DNA from: Takakia lepidozioides | Taxonomy: Eukaryota > Streptophyta > Takakiopsida > Takakiales > Takakiaceae | Length of the DNA stretch: 64,000 bases | NCBI GenBank assembly: GCA_030704615.1 | Contig: CM060732.1 | Coordinates: 7,936,001 to 8,000,000 of the forward strand | Reading direction: 5' to 3' | In this document: positions 12,001-23,639 of the stretch, piece by piece | How the letters are laid out: every line of letters starts with the position of its first letter | Position numbering within the stretch: position 1 is the first letter of the stretch | Made by a program: the position numbers and the translations under genes | Notes under the pieces: model-generated | Seen by the model: the letters and a program-made list of their open reading frames with translations, nothing else | Database searches by the model: none | Told to the model about the DNA's origin: nothing

Positions 12001-15000
12001 CTTTATGGAAATCAGAGTGCATATGCACGAGTACCAGAAATTGACACGGTGAAAAGTGTGCTGCGCAGTGATCTGCTGACTTTTCACCAGCAAAACTTCC
12101 GGTAGGCCTTCTACTATACTTCACAACATCTCTCAGCTGAAAGTTTTATTAATCTAGAATAAGATGCCATAGTCCATTTTTGCTTGCTACAAACCAATGG
12201 TGACTGTTGCCTCAATTAGGTCTTACAGCATACATTGGTCCATTCGCAAGTAGTGGAGGTTTCAGAGTGTTGGATCAGGATGGAAAAATACTTTACTTGA
12301 GAGAGACAATCTATCCTTGAATATTCCCTTCAAATGTTCTCTTTGACGGGTACAGGACTCACCTGGCTCTTTGGTCTGCCCATAATAGTTACAGGGAATG
12401 TAAGTGTGTATTCACAGGCTGGCATTGGAATTGCAGTATCAGAGAGGAGGGGATTTCAGCACTGCTTATCTAGCAAGAGATGTGGCAAATGTGGAAGTGG
12501 TTGCATTCCCAGTTGCACTGTAGAGGAAAAGGGGCAAGGAGACAGACTGACAAACAGACAGATTAAATGGCGAGTGGTTCTTGAGGAGAGAATTCTACTG
12601 ATGTTTTTAAGATACAGGCCAGATGCAAGCGTGCTTGGCATATGGGGTGATTTTAATGGTGCCACCGTCAAATCTTTGATTCAAAAGTACTTCGCTGACT
12701 GGAAAACCTATCCAAGTGCTGAAGAGATTGAGAGGAAAGGAGCCTTAACATCAGCACAAGGTAGCCCATCATTGGAGATTGGTGTCAGTGCCAGTGACCA
12801 TGCTGTTTATGTTGTGGATCGTCCTGGTTTAACGCAAGGGTATGTGCTTTCATTCTCTTACCAGAGCAAGGCCTTGAGGTTCTCCTTTCAGAGTCTTCTA
12901 TTTCCCCTTAATCTCCCCTTTCTGTGAGGGTTAAACCCTTTATATGTACTCTCTTAAATTGCCTTCGCAATGGCTTGCACCCCTGTCTAGCCCTTTTGTG
13001 CCTATGAGCCTTGAGCTATAAGAGAGCTCTAAGAGCATCTCCACCAGGGGTCCCTAAATGCCCATGCAATGGCAAAGGAGCCCCCCGCCCTGGTATCCAC
13101 ACCCCTGCAGGATATAGGCCTGCTGGAGCGATCAGGCCATTGAATTTTCCAGCCCAGTTGTGGCAAATGAATCTAAATGGTTATCGCCAGTTTTGTATCC
13201 ACCTGCGTCTTTCTTGATTCTAAACTGCCAAGTTGTTTCTGGGAAGGATCACTGCGCTTCAGGAAGTCCGATGAATGTAGGGCATCAGAGCAAAGTAGTC
13301 TTCAACAAGTGTAGGGATTGTTTCTCATTTAGGTGGCTTCCTTGCACAGAGCAACCTAAGTTGGATGGACTCCAAATCAGTCACAAATCCGAACCCCTAG
13401 AATTCTCTTTCATGCGGACGTAATAAATCTTGTTTTTTCTTCACTACATCTCTCTCATGCATCTTGTCCACAGAGAGGCTACGCTTGCAGGCAAGCCTCC
13501 ACAGGATGTTACGTTCTCTTAGCATTATTGAGACGCCACAATTGATTTTAGGAGAGTGGTGTTGATGTCAAAGGTATGTACGCATGGGTGAGCTGGGAAC
13601 AACTTTGGCAGACCCTGATGTGTTTGCATTGGATGTTCTCAATGGCATCCTCAACGGCTTTGGGGGCATATTGTTTGACGAGGTATGGATTCTGTTCAGG
13701 TTTAACTCTTCAAGTTTTTATACCAAGCAAAGTCTCTTCCCCTCCAAAGAATAAACTTCAGAAACTTGCCCATGATCTTGGCAATCCAAGAGATGCAGAC
13801 CCAGCTCTTTTTTGTCTCTTGTTTCCCGTCAAAGTGCAAGAATCCAGGGAGTAAAGTTGGAAAATGAACTGTTGCTTGACGGTATACATAGAAATACACA
13901 GTCGGTGGGGTTTAATGGAAAACTTAAATGCGTTCTTTGGTGATGGGGGCCAGGTGCGGTCCAGGGACGGGCTTGCATATTCCATATCTGGAGGTTGGTC
14001 ACCTGCTGTTGAACATAGGGTATCCTCTTACCTTACCACCTGAATGTTGTCATGATGTTGTTGCTCTATGCGTCAACCGTAAATGAAAATCTAATGACTC
14101 TGTGAGGGTCAATCCAATTAGTCCAGCACTCTCTGCCTAAGTCACTTTGTCCGATCTTACCCAGCTGATGTTGTGCAGGGAGTGTTTGTAGCAGCTGGAG
14201 AGACACAGCTGCAATCCATACCACAATTTCTGCAAGCTGTGCAGCGAGTACTAGATGGTGTCACGCGTGAACCCCCTTCCCCAGGTGTTCACTCTGAAGC
14301 ACACATTGTATTGCTGGTTGGGAAGCTGTGACTGACAAATGGTTTTGAGACCATCTGTTGTTGTAGACAGCTTCTTTTTCTGTTTGTCAGCCACATTTGC
14401 ATGATATCCAGGTACGTGTTAAGGGAAGTACACGCGACCACAATTGATGGATGCGCATTTGAACGAAAGAGCCTCAAGTGTCTTCTAGAGTTCATGCTGC
14501 GGCACTCTCGCCTTCTCCCTCACCACTGACCTTGCATGACAAAATTATGGGTGATGACAATACCTGGTTCATGCCACAGGTTCACCAGTCTACTACTTTC
14601 AGCATCCATGGTGGGTGCTATGGAGCACCTGTGGCAACAGTGGAAAATTACTAGTGATGCCCGAGCTGTTTCAAAACAGAACCGTTTTGGAGCCTGATTC
14701 TGTGGACAACGACCCAAACTTTATATCAGGGTGTTTTTACCATTCTGCAGAGAGCGGCATCTATTGTTGTTGAGACAAAATGCTTTTTCACTAATTGGCA
14801 CTGTGTTTCCTTCAGAGGTGCTGGCGCGAGCCAAAGATGCAGCTCTCAACTCCTTTGTCTTCAACTTCACGGACAGGTCTGTGGAGCCTATTTTCTTTGC
14901 CCTTGCATTTAAAAGCAGATCTTTCTCTTACCCTCTGAAAATACGTATAGGATTGTGTATGTGCATCTGTATATTTGTCACTTTGCCTCCCACACTTTGT

Positions 15001-15388
15001 GTTTTGTGACAGATATAGCAGAGGTATGAAGTGGGTAAGGTGGGAATGGCTAGATTGAGACTGGAATTGGTGTACTCTAGGATGGATATTTGACAGTAGT
15101 AATGGATTGGAGAATGGTGGTGTTGGTGCAAGCAGCAGGGCACAGCTGGGCCGAGTGTTATCATACGACTTATTTGGAATTGAACAAGATTTCATCTTCC
15201 AGTACAAGCAACGGTTGGAAGAAATCACAGCGTCAGAAGTTCTGGAAGCAGCACAGCGGCACCTGCATCCCGGGTCCCAGCCAGTTCTTATTGTCACTGA
15301 TGCTAAGAAAGTGCGGCCATTGTTGGCTGCCCTCCAGGTCCCTATTGTATCATACCAGACAAACTATGTGAGTGGCAGTGACAGGTGA
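6087..15388 (+). CDS. M16 (insulinase-fold) family protein, zinc motif absent, likely plastid-targeted
   Basis: Exons: 6087-6661, 7036-7159, 7777-7833, 8299-8352, 8608-8694, 9103-9208, 9432-9517, 11965-12101, 12618-12839, 13574-13682, 13954-14019, 14179-14284, 14816-14876, 15097-15388. They sum to 693 codons plus stop, with phases that agree at every junction. The first about 190 residues look like an organelle-targeting region (Ser-rich start) ending in a hydrophobic segment (ILGIVFSLAISGAVA). Two M16 domains follow: IVLPNGLRVFLLEDHELG starts the first, and VVDRPGLTQG with LGTTLADPDVFALDVLNGIL and VRSRDGLAYSISGG lies in the second, including its conserved R/Y pair. At the site of HXXEH the protein reads GLAAMTASVQRSGG, so no zinc ligand is present. 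It resembles the non-catalytic type of M16 protein. The exact start and compartment are inferred. Confidence 0.85.
7963..8250. mobile_element. Tourist-like (PIF/Harbinger) MITE in an M16 intron
   Basis: The 288-bp element has imperfect terminal inverted repeats starting GGGCCTGTCCCAATTGACC and, on the opposite strand from the other end, GGGCCCGCTCCCATTGACC. It is flanked on both sides by TTA (7960-7962 and 8251-8253), the target duplication typical of this superfamily. It has no coding capacity. It lies in the intron between M16 exons 3 and 4. Confidence 0.75.
9560..11470 (+). mobile_element. 5'-truncated, inactive LINE inside an M16 intron
   Basis: A non-LTR reverse transcriptase is readable with frameshifts: GGPDGIVNELIKHGGDP, then FRRNRGCMDHIFTLSQI, FLLDVKKAYDTVWRDGLW, GVAQGCTLSPLLFNVFIN and a thumb region. 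The catalytic Y/FADD box reads MFAVDFAG, so one catalytic aspartate is a valine. The 3' end carries an about 85-bp tail at 11387-11470 that recurs elsewhere in the window. The element lies entirely in the 2.4-kb intron between M16 exons 7 and 8, in the same orientation as the gene. Confidence 0.85.
9878..10564 (+). pseudogene. LINE reverse transcriptase domain, catalytic box mutated
   Basis: This is the longest intact reading frame of the LINE, 228 codons, covering reverse transcriptase motifs from the fingers to the palm. It contains DVKKAYDTVW, the QGCTLSPLLFN motif and the altered FAVD box. It then runs out of frame near 10390, after which the thumb (TYLGVEFSSNCNCDAHIQK) continues in another frame. 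Not expected to make a working enzyme. Confidence 0.85.
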
Positions 15389-16881
15389 AGGGCCTGCTAC
15401 ATTATCTTTCAGATATGAATCAACATAGGTAGCTTGGGATCTCTCTGAGAAACTCCAGTTCAAGCTTTCGCTGCATTAGACCAATGCTGGATGACCAAGT
15501 CCCTGTGCCTAGTTGTAGGGAACTTCAAGGTGGTGTAGGGCCCTATTAAAAGAAATAGAAAACAGAAAAAGAAACATTTGAAATAAGTTTTGATTGATTT
15601 CAACCCTGATTTGTTGACAGTTAGCCTAGGTATCTTGTAGAGTGTGTGGTCGTGGGGATGCATGCAATGGAGGAGGGAACTGGCTTTTGAGATTATTGGC
15701 AGTTGGACATGGGGTATTACAGAAGCGGGCCCTACTCTCCTAAGTAAGATGCCTCTCACTTCAGCTGTCGCATAGTCTTCAGGCCCTTGCTGTGAGCCAG
15801 TGGGTGTTGAGTTTGTCATTCTGTATCCAGGTTTGAGAGTACTGACCATAGGCTCTTAATCTCTGCACGCAAGATCAAAAGATGGAATACATGAACTATA
15901 CTCGTTCATCTGCAAACAGCAGTTTAGCACATTGCCTGGAAAAATGTCAGTCAAGACATTTGTGGTTGGTTGCAGGCACCAGGGGTATGTACACTATACC
16001 AGTCACAGGGCTGGTCAGAATTGGCAGGATGTGTTTTTTTTTTGACAGCCTTTTCTTTTCTCAGCTGCTGTGTATCAGTTACATCACATATGCCTCCATT
16101 CAACATATTGTCTGAGCCCTGGTGTACTCCTCATAGCTTAGCACGTGTCATGGTGCGGTGCAGTATGGCTGTTTTATGCCAAGTATCTGCTCTTACGTTT
16201 GAATCAGCCTGGTGGATCCTCCTAGTAATGGACCTGTGTACTCATTTGAGCACAACAGCAATGTTCAGGACCTTGTGGAGGCACAGTTATGCAAGTGACA
16301 ACCACACTACTTAATGTGAGAGTGGACCAGAAATTTAGTAAATGTTGTAAGAGACATCACCTGACACATTGTGCAAGGTTGTTCTAGAGAAATCTCCAGC
16401 TGTCTGAAATCTTAATCTTCCTTAATCTAAATCTACCTGAAATCTTAATCTTTCAGATAGCTGGAATCTTTCAGACACCTTAATCCCTTTTAAGGTGTCG
16501 ATCGCCTCTCCTCTGGCATCTGATATCAAGTAGAGCTTTATGCCACGTCTTTCAAGTTCTGTGTCACAGCAGCCCTTTGCATGCATTGGCAGAGAACACT
16601 TCCCTGCAGTGGCAAGACGGAAATGAAAAACTAGTCACCTGTATTGGTGGGGCCATCCGTGACTGTTAACGCTTAACCAACAATGAATTTCAGTTGGATA
16701 TAAGGAGGCATCATTCCTTCATTTCACCCATCGTCGACGAGCAGCAAGCATCAAAGACTGTAGTGCAGGAAGAACGTTCTACCTCGTTATCATGGGAGGT
16801 TGCCAAAGCAAAGCATCCCAATATTCCCGAGATTCCTGGTAGCCGCCTTAAGTATCCGAGTCCGAGTTTAGCAAGGCAGGT
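15389..16881. other. M16 downstream region, no supported gene
   Basis: No recognisable coding sequence lies here. A 62-codon open stretch (16694-16879) is bounded by an AG acceptor-like and GT donor-like site but has no recognisable homology. Short tandem copies of CTGAAATCTTAATCTT occur near 16405-16460. The inverted-repeat block starts at 16882. Confidence 0.5.
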
Positions 16882-17740
16882 ATGGAATACCAAATGCTCG
16901 ACAATTTTACTATCATCTACAACCCTTGACAAATCATCTACAACCATCGACAAATCATCTACAACCATCGACAAAGCATCTAGGACCCTCGACAAATCAA
17001 CCACTAGTGGTTGTAGATGATTTGTCCAGGGTTGATTTTGTGGGCAAATGGTATGCATTGGAATACCAAATGCCCATGTCTTCATCCCACTTGTTCAACG
17101 AATATTCTCTACTAGATTCTTAGATCCTTCAAATTTATGCTTAGATGCTTTCATCTTTGATTTGTCGGGCATTTGGTACACGAAGGAATACCGTATGACC
17201 ACGTCCCTCGACAAATCAACTTAGTTGTTCACACCACTTGTTGACAACACGGGTGTCAACAGCGTAGGTGGCGCCACTAAGGCACGGGGCGCCAACAAGG
17301 TTGATCCACTAAGGGAGGCGGCGCCAGGTTGTTGGCACAACTTAGTTCAGATTGGCACAACTTAATTTCTGATAAATACATTTATATATGTATACGTATA
17401 CGTAGAGGGTTTAGGGTCATTTGCATAATTCAAATATGATGAAACCTTGTCTTTAAGAATGTTGGACTATAACATAATAATTTGATGATATTTAAAGAAC
17501 AACTAGATCTAATATGTGGACGTATAATCTATAGTGTTCTAGTTTATTCGTATTACTTAGAATTTTTATATTATGATATATGCAATAAAATATTGTGAAT
17601 TAAAAAATCACAAAGGGGCAGAGATTGAATTAAAATCTATCCTATAACAGCCTTATTAAATGAATATGCAATATCACAATTCAGTGTTCACTCTTACATG
17701 TGTTTTCTATTATTATATTGGTCATTTATGTGTACATAGT
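16882..17740 (+). repeat. Left long inverted repeat arm
   Basis: This arm pairs with 38830-39543 in inverted orientation. It starts with ATGGAATACCAAATGC, repeats GGAATACCAAATGC about 190 bp further in, contains tandem ATCATCTACAACC units around a short palindrome (CCACTAGTGG), then a GGCGCC-rich stretch at about 17260-17335. It ends in AT-rich DNA (AGAGGGTTTAGGGTCATTTGC near 17405). Confidence 0.8.
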
Positions 17741-18480
17741 CTCATAAGTAGAATATTTTCATTGTCCTGCAATAAGTTATTTTTAATTAAAAATACAAGG
17801 ACGTGTGAGACCGGATTATAAGAAAATAAAAATAAAAAATGAAAATGCAGAGAAGATTTTATAATTTAATATTCACTCATACACGCACTTGCTATTATTA
17901 TTATATAGATCATTTATTTGTATCCCATGAATTCAAGAAGATTATGAGTAACCTATGCATAGGATGGATGCATAGGAATTGTGATAAAGAACAATTGGAT
18001 CTAATAACATGTGTGCACGTATACTCGATAGTTTTCTAGTTTGTTCGTAATACTTGGAATTTTTGTATTGACAGATATGCAATGAAATATTTTTAACTAA
18101 AAATAATTACAAATATGCAATTAGAATCTATTCTATAACAGCCTTCATAAATGCATATAAAATATAACAATTCCCTGTTCATTCTTGTACCTTCTATTAT
18201 TATATTGATCATTTATGTGTACAGAGTCTCATAAGTAGAATATTTTTCATTGTCGTGCATAAGTTGTTTTAAATTTAAAAAAACACATGGATTTTGGAGA
18301 TCAAATTGAAAAAATGAATAGCAAATATCATTTTAATATGCATATTCGATTTTATAATTCAATATTCATTCTAAGTTCTAACATGCACCTCCTATTATTA
18401 TATTGATCATTTATGTGTATCGCATGAACTCAAAAATATCCTGAGTGACCTATACATAGGCTGCATGATTTAGAGATGAT
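17640..18480. repeat. AT-rich tandem repeat array
   Basis: Two related units alternate. One contains TTATTATATTGGTCATTTATGTGTACATAG and CTCATAAGTAGAATATTTTCATTG (about 17710 and 18195). The other contains CATTTATTTGTATCCCATGAATTCAAGAA or close variants (about 17900 and 18405). The array therefore looks like an A-B-A-B arrangement with a period of about 490 bp. No gene is supported in this AT-rich stretch. Confidence 0.6.
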
Positions 18481-18662
18481 GTATAGATATATAGTCAATG
18501 CATTTCTGTACTTAAATACTTATAAATGTTTGAAATATTGTGTTCATAAAACTTAGAATGTTTTGTATTGCTAGACATGGAATGCAATGTTCTCAATAAA
18601 AAATCACAAGGATGTGACAAACGAAATATAAAAGATTATATAGCATAATTTATAAATATATA

Positions 18663-19060
18663 TAATATTTAACAATTTAATTTTCATTTCTACAATGTAC
18701 ATGACACATGTACCCCCCAATATTATGTAGGTCATTTATAATAAGTATATCATATAACCAAGATGAAACTTATACAAACAAGCAACGTCACAAAAAATTA
18801 TATATGTATATATATTACAAATGACAACATGTCACTTGTAAATATTGTGTGCTTTTTCTTCATGGAGCTATTGTCTTCTCCACTAGACTACACAAAAGCA
18901 ATGCCCACCCACCTAAATCCCAAAAACAATGTTACTTTGCACATTGAAGTACTAAAACCCAAGAGTAAATGAATGGGCGGGGTCTACCTATATCACATGG
19001 CTAGGAATGACATGCAGTTCAATTAAAAAAATCTTCTTCAATTAATGTTACATTATGGCT
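18663..19060. repeat. AT-rich repeat, copy 1
   Basis: A stretch of about 400 bp is closely repeated in the same orientation at 38444-38820. Both include ACATGACACATGTACCCCCC and GAATGGGCGGGGTCTACC. The left copy is broken at its end by the LTR starting at 19065; the right copy continues into the right inverted arm. Confidence 0.75.
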
Positions 19061-19064
19061 CTTG

Positions 19065-19505
19065 TCGTGCGCATACATATCGCTACACAACTACATCGCT
19101 GTCCACACCACACCACACATATATGCACAATAAAGTAGTCTGTCACAATGATAAACAAGCTAAAAAGGACACACACTCTCAACACAAGAAATATGAAATC
19201 CATCGCTATCACTCTTTAAAATAGAAGTTGAGCCAGGGGCACCCCACGCTATGGGGACTCCACCCCACAACAACCTACACTCCCATCATAAGCACACTCA
19301 GATCTAAACGCATGAAGGAGCTCGGTCGCGCAGGCTCAACTCGAGAGAGATGAGCTGCGCGACTACTCCTCTCGTGAAGATAAGACGGTTCAGGTGTCAA
19401 ACTAAACTTGACACATGATTTAACACTTGACCTAAATCCAAGTGTTAAATATAAATAACTAGCTTTATTCTAGTTGTTTTCACACTGTGCTTATTTAACT
19501 TGACA
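19065..19505 (-). repeat. Solo or tandem LTR (about 440 bp)
   Basis: Starts TGTCGTGCGCATACATATCG and ends AAATTTAACTTGACA-like (TTGACA at 19500-19505), with TG...CA ends. Its last about 300 bp resemble the ends of the LTRs at 2415-4079 and 22540-23638. Its first 90 bp are repeated immediately downstream at 19508-19595, where a C-rich tract (CGCCCCCCTAG) follows, like the complement of a polypurine tract. This suggests a partial second LTR of a minus-strand element running rightward. Confidence 0.5.
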
Positions 19506-19973
19506 GCTGTCGTGCGCATACATATCGCTACACAACTACATCGCTGTCCAAACCACACCACACATATATGCACAATAAAGTAGTCTGCCACAATCGCCCC
19601 CCTAGCTGGTGGATAGGTCCCTCTACCTCCAGATAGCTACAAGATGTAATAGCCACAGCCGTACTAAGTCCTCTATCACTGTCCCTATTGCACTCAAACC
19701 CTATAGACCAAGAGGCCGGGTACAAGAGTAGCCCCATCGTTAGTCGTCGTCTTGCAATCTGTGAACTTGAGCCAGGACCTCGTGTGTTTAAGGTCTCCTA
19801 GTAGCTAGGCCTTGCGTTTCTTGTTAGCTTTCCATGGTTGTATCCACTCCCACTATCCAATGCAATGTGGACATAACCAATCCCCATCCGGAACCATCTC
19901 AAGAGGTGGAGTCAAGCATCCCATATGCCAACCTCTAGAGCATCGATCACACACCAGCATGGTGGCTGCCCCT

Positions 19974-20378
19974 CTAGCAGACCCACACAACATGCACCTC
20001 AAAACCTGCAGATACCATTGCCAAGTTTGGGTCTATCCTGCCATCGACATTCGGAAGGTGACATGGCGCACAATTACGCACATGGTCCTTCCAAGTTATG
20101 CCATCCCGACCCTCCAAGACCAAGACGCCTGAGGGCAAGACCTCTCGAACCCTCAAAATAACACGTCCTGCAGTCACATCCAAGGTCGTAGGAGCAGTCT
20201 GCTGCAGATAGACATAGTCACCAGGGTTGAATCTCCGAACCCCAGGACGATAGCCCCCACCACGTATGGTAGCATACCTCAACGTATCACGGTGTTGTGC
20301 AATGGCAAGGTTCTCGAAAGCCATGGGCATGACTTTCTTGAACAACTCTGCACGCTGCTCACATGCACGTGCCCACAC
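19974..20378 (-). pseudogene. Ty3/Gypsy integrase C-terminal fragment
   Basis: This minus-strand open stretch carries the end of a Gypsy polyprotein: AQHRDTLRYATIRGGGYRPG, FNPGDYVYLQQ, VREVLPSGVLVLEGRDG and CAPCHLPNVDGRIDP. Such tails follow the integrase core and bind nucleic acid. No integrase core is readable upstream (higher coordinates), which is replaced by repeat DNA. It lies between the LTR remnants at 19508 and 22540-23638 and shares their orientation, so all are probably one decayed element. Confidence 0.7.
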
Positions 20379-20779
20379 GTCCGGATCGTCAAGATTAAGA
20401 ACTGTAGCAGCTTCTCTGGTTCATTAACACTCTGACTGTGGATTTTTGAGATAGTTGGCTCCCTGGATTTGGATCAGGCTTCGTCGCTCGGACAAATTGG
20501 CACCGCATTTCTTCCCATCGCTGCATCCCCCTTCTACTAGGGAGCTTCCCCGCACGCCATCCTGGCCTAATGAGAGGGTGGAAACTACGAGGAAGAGAAG
20601 CTAAAGCAATGCCTAACCCCAGCATGCCCTCATCCCAACACTCTTCTTCTCCTCTCTTCCCTCACTTGCATGACCATGGGAATATCATGAAGATACTCCT
20701 CAAACTGCCCTCCACGAGCTTCAAAATTCGGCCTTCAAGACCACATACCAGTCCTTAGGCAGTCCACCAGTGCCTCCAC

Positions 20780-21800
20780 GAGTCAGCACAGGCCGTCCAC
20801 AGGTCAACATGGGCCACCACAGACCAGCACAGGCCCACACAGCTCACAGGCCACAGCCTGTCACAGCCCTACACAGGTCACAGGGTCACAGCCCCACAGG
20901 CCACAGCCTGTCACAGCTTGCCACAGCCTGTCACAGCCCGTCACAGCCCCACAGGCCACAGGGCACAGCCCGCCACAGCCTGTCACAGCCCCGCACAGCC
21001 CGTCACAGCTCGCCACAGCCTGTCACAGCCTGTCACAGCCCCTCACAGCCCCTCACAGCTCGCCCACAGCCCCTCACAGCCCCAAAGGCCTCAGGCATGG
21101 CCTGACACAGCCCCTCACAGCCCCTCACAGCCCCAAAGGCCTCAGGCACGGCCCAGCCCCTCACAGCCCCAAAGGCCTCAGGAACGGCCTGTCACAGCCC
21201 CTCACAGCCCCAAAGGCCACGGGCACATCCTGTCACAGCCCCTCACAGCCCGTCACAGCCCCACAGGCCACTAGGCACAGCCTGTCACAGCCCCGCACAG
21301 CCCATCACAGCCCTACAGGCCACTGGGCACAGCCTGTCACAGCCCCACAGGCCACTGGGCACAGCCTGTCACAGCCCCTCACAGCTTGCCACAGCCCCTC
21401 ACAGCCCCAAAGGCCTCAGGCACGGCCTGACACAGCCCCTCACAGCCCGTCACAGCCCCAAAAGCCTCAGGCACGACCTGTCACAGCCCCTCACAGCCCG
21501 TCACAGCCCCTCACAGCTCGAAAGGCCACGGGCACAGCCTCTCACAGCCTCTCACAGCCCATCACAGCCCCAAAGGCCAAGGGCGCAGCCCGTCACAGCC
21601 CCAAAAGGCCACCGGCACAGCCCCTCACAACCTATCACAGCCCCCAAGGCCACCGGCGCAGCCCGTCACATGCCCTCACAGCCCGTCACAGCCCTGAAGG
21701 CCACCGGCGCAGCCCGGCACAGCCCTAAAGGCCACCGGCACAGCCCCTCGCAGCCCGTCACAGCCCCCAAGGCCACAGGGACAGCCCGTCACAGCCCCAT
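20780..21800. repeat. CACAGCCC minisatellite, about 1 kb
   Basis: The whole stretch is built from a 10-bp unit of the form GTCACAGCCC or CTCACAGCCC. It is arranged in longer units that end in CCCAAAGGCCACGGG or CCCACAGGCCACTGGG. All three forward frames stay open over long distances, giving low-complexity Pro/Ser/His/Gln translations. No protein is claimed. Confidence 0.9.
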
Positions 21801-22249
21801 CCATGGCCGCTCTGGCAGTTTAGCCATTTCTCCAAGGGGTTTAGCCACGCCAAGCTAGGGTTTGTGTCTCTTGGACTCTAGGCTTCTTTCCACCGAGCTA
21901 TGGCGGCTGTGAGGAAATCAACAAGGTATTCTTGCTCTTTCGGCTCCCACACACCACCATAGTAGCCCTAAGCCATGAGGTGGTTGCCACAAACCAAGCC
22001 TTCTTTCTCACTTAGCCTCCCCAAACACGCCACTAAACTCAATGGCAAACAACCAAGCCCTGCTGGTTCCCAGCCCTTGTGAGCACTCATTCAAGCACTC
22101 TCCTTGGCCATAGCATCTGTCTTAGAGCCTATTCCAGCCCCCTACACCTGATGCTTCAAGAGTTGCGCTCCCTTCAAGCTTGAAGTTGAAACCCCAACTC
22201 ACATAGGCCCTACAAGTGCTTTTCTTTCACTCCAAGTGGAAACCAGCCC

Positions 22250-23638
22250 TAGACCTTCCGTTCTAGCTCTCTAAAGCTTGAAAACAAGAGCCTCAATGGG
22301 CTGAAGGCATGCTCCACACATGCCCCACTCTCACCATAAGAGAATCAGCTCCTTTGCTTCATTTCTTGCACCCACAAACCTGAAAATACAAGCTTCAGCA
22401 GGCTGAAAGCATGCTCCACATGCCCTACAGGGAAACCAGCCCCTTCCTTCCTTTCTTGCACTCCCACACCTGAAAGTGCAAGCCTTCACCAGGTTGATAG
22501 CATGCTCCACACATGCATTGCCCTCACATAAGAGAAGTCAGCCCTTCCCTCTTCCTTGCTTGCCCTCCAAGCTTGAAGATGGAAGCTTCAATGAACTGAA
22601 TACATGCTCCACACATGCAACCTCTTCACATCAGCCCCCTATCTTGGCTCCTTGGCTCCTTGATGCTCTCTAAGACAAGACTAAGCACTCCACAGCCCTT
22701 GCCAAGCTCCTGAAACCCTAAGGCTTACATTTCCAGCCACAAGACACTCCTCTTGTGGTGCAAGAACTTTTCTTCCAAGCTCTGAAACCCTAGGTGCACA
22801 TTCCATGGCCTTGCCGCACCTCTTAGCTCATGTTCTAGCCCTGCTCTTGCCATGACAAGAGCCCTCTCAATGCTGAAGCTCGAGATTGAAACCCACTCTC
22901 AACATACTCCACAAAGTGCACTGATTTGCCCCAAGCCAGATCAGCCCTTTCGCTTGGTCTTGCAATCCTTCACACAATGAAAGCTCGCATTCCCAAGTCC
23001 AGTTCTCAGCTTTGCCACCAAAGCCACTATAACCTGCTCTTGACTGGTCCTCTTCCCAATTGTGCTTGCTCATGCATGTACACAATCTGAAACCATCAAG
23101 GTGCTTTACTTGCAGTATGGTGCTTTCATCTCTGAAGCTGAAGATCGAATGCCAAGGTTTACCACCTCGTAACCCACATCGCCTCCGCTTCTAACAACCA
23201 AGAGTGTTCCTTGCATAACAACCTGGTTTCTCTCATTCTCAAGCAAAAACCACAAGTGCTACAACTAACTCGTATTTGGCACTCACAGATACGAGCTCAT
23301 CTTTCTCGAGTGATAAAGAAGAGGAATACAAGCACAAGCTCATGCGAGCTCACAAAGCTGAAGCATAAACTCATGCATATATAACCTCATCACTCAAATA
23401 CAAGTAAAGCCAAGTGCACCCCACGCCATGGGGAATCCACACTACGGCGCCATAGCTAGGCGCGGTGAGGCTCAACTCGAGAAAGATAAGCCTCCCGCGC
23501 TTGCCGCGAAGATAACCACTCCAGGGCCTAAATTTGCCTTGACCCCTGGATTGACACTTGGGCCAATCCCAAATGTCAATATGTAAAAGCTAGCTATTTT
23601 CTAGCTAATTTCACATTAGTGGTAAAAAAAACTTGACA
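22250..23638 (-). repeat. Second copy of the 1.67-kb LTR family (left edge unclear)
   Basis: From about 22540 this closely follows 3170-4079, ending in the same TTGACA (23638). It contains the CGGCGCCATAGCTAG and CCAGGGCCTAAA segments. Upstream, about 115-bp units containing GCATGCTCCACACATGC are repeated in tandem (22250-22620). The TG start of the LTR could not be placed. Confidence 0.65.
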
Positions 23639-23639
23639 A

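Noticed and set aside
16694-16879. Open 62-codon stretch with splice-like borders, possible exon
   Set aside because: No recognisable homology and no neighbouring exons in phase. The apparent donor coincides with the edge of the long inverted repeat.
17640-18480. AT-rich tandem array as a centromeric or CRISPR-like repeat
   Set aside because: There are only about two cycles with poor identity; no short regular repeats with unique spacers.
20770-21858. Long open frames giving Pro/Ser/His-rich proteins
   Set aside because: They arise from the stop-free decamer repeat and are open in several frames at once.
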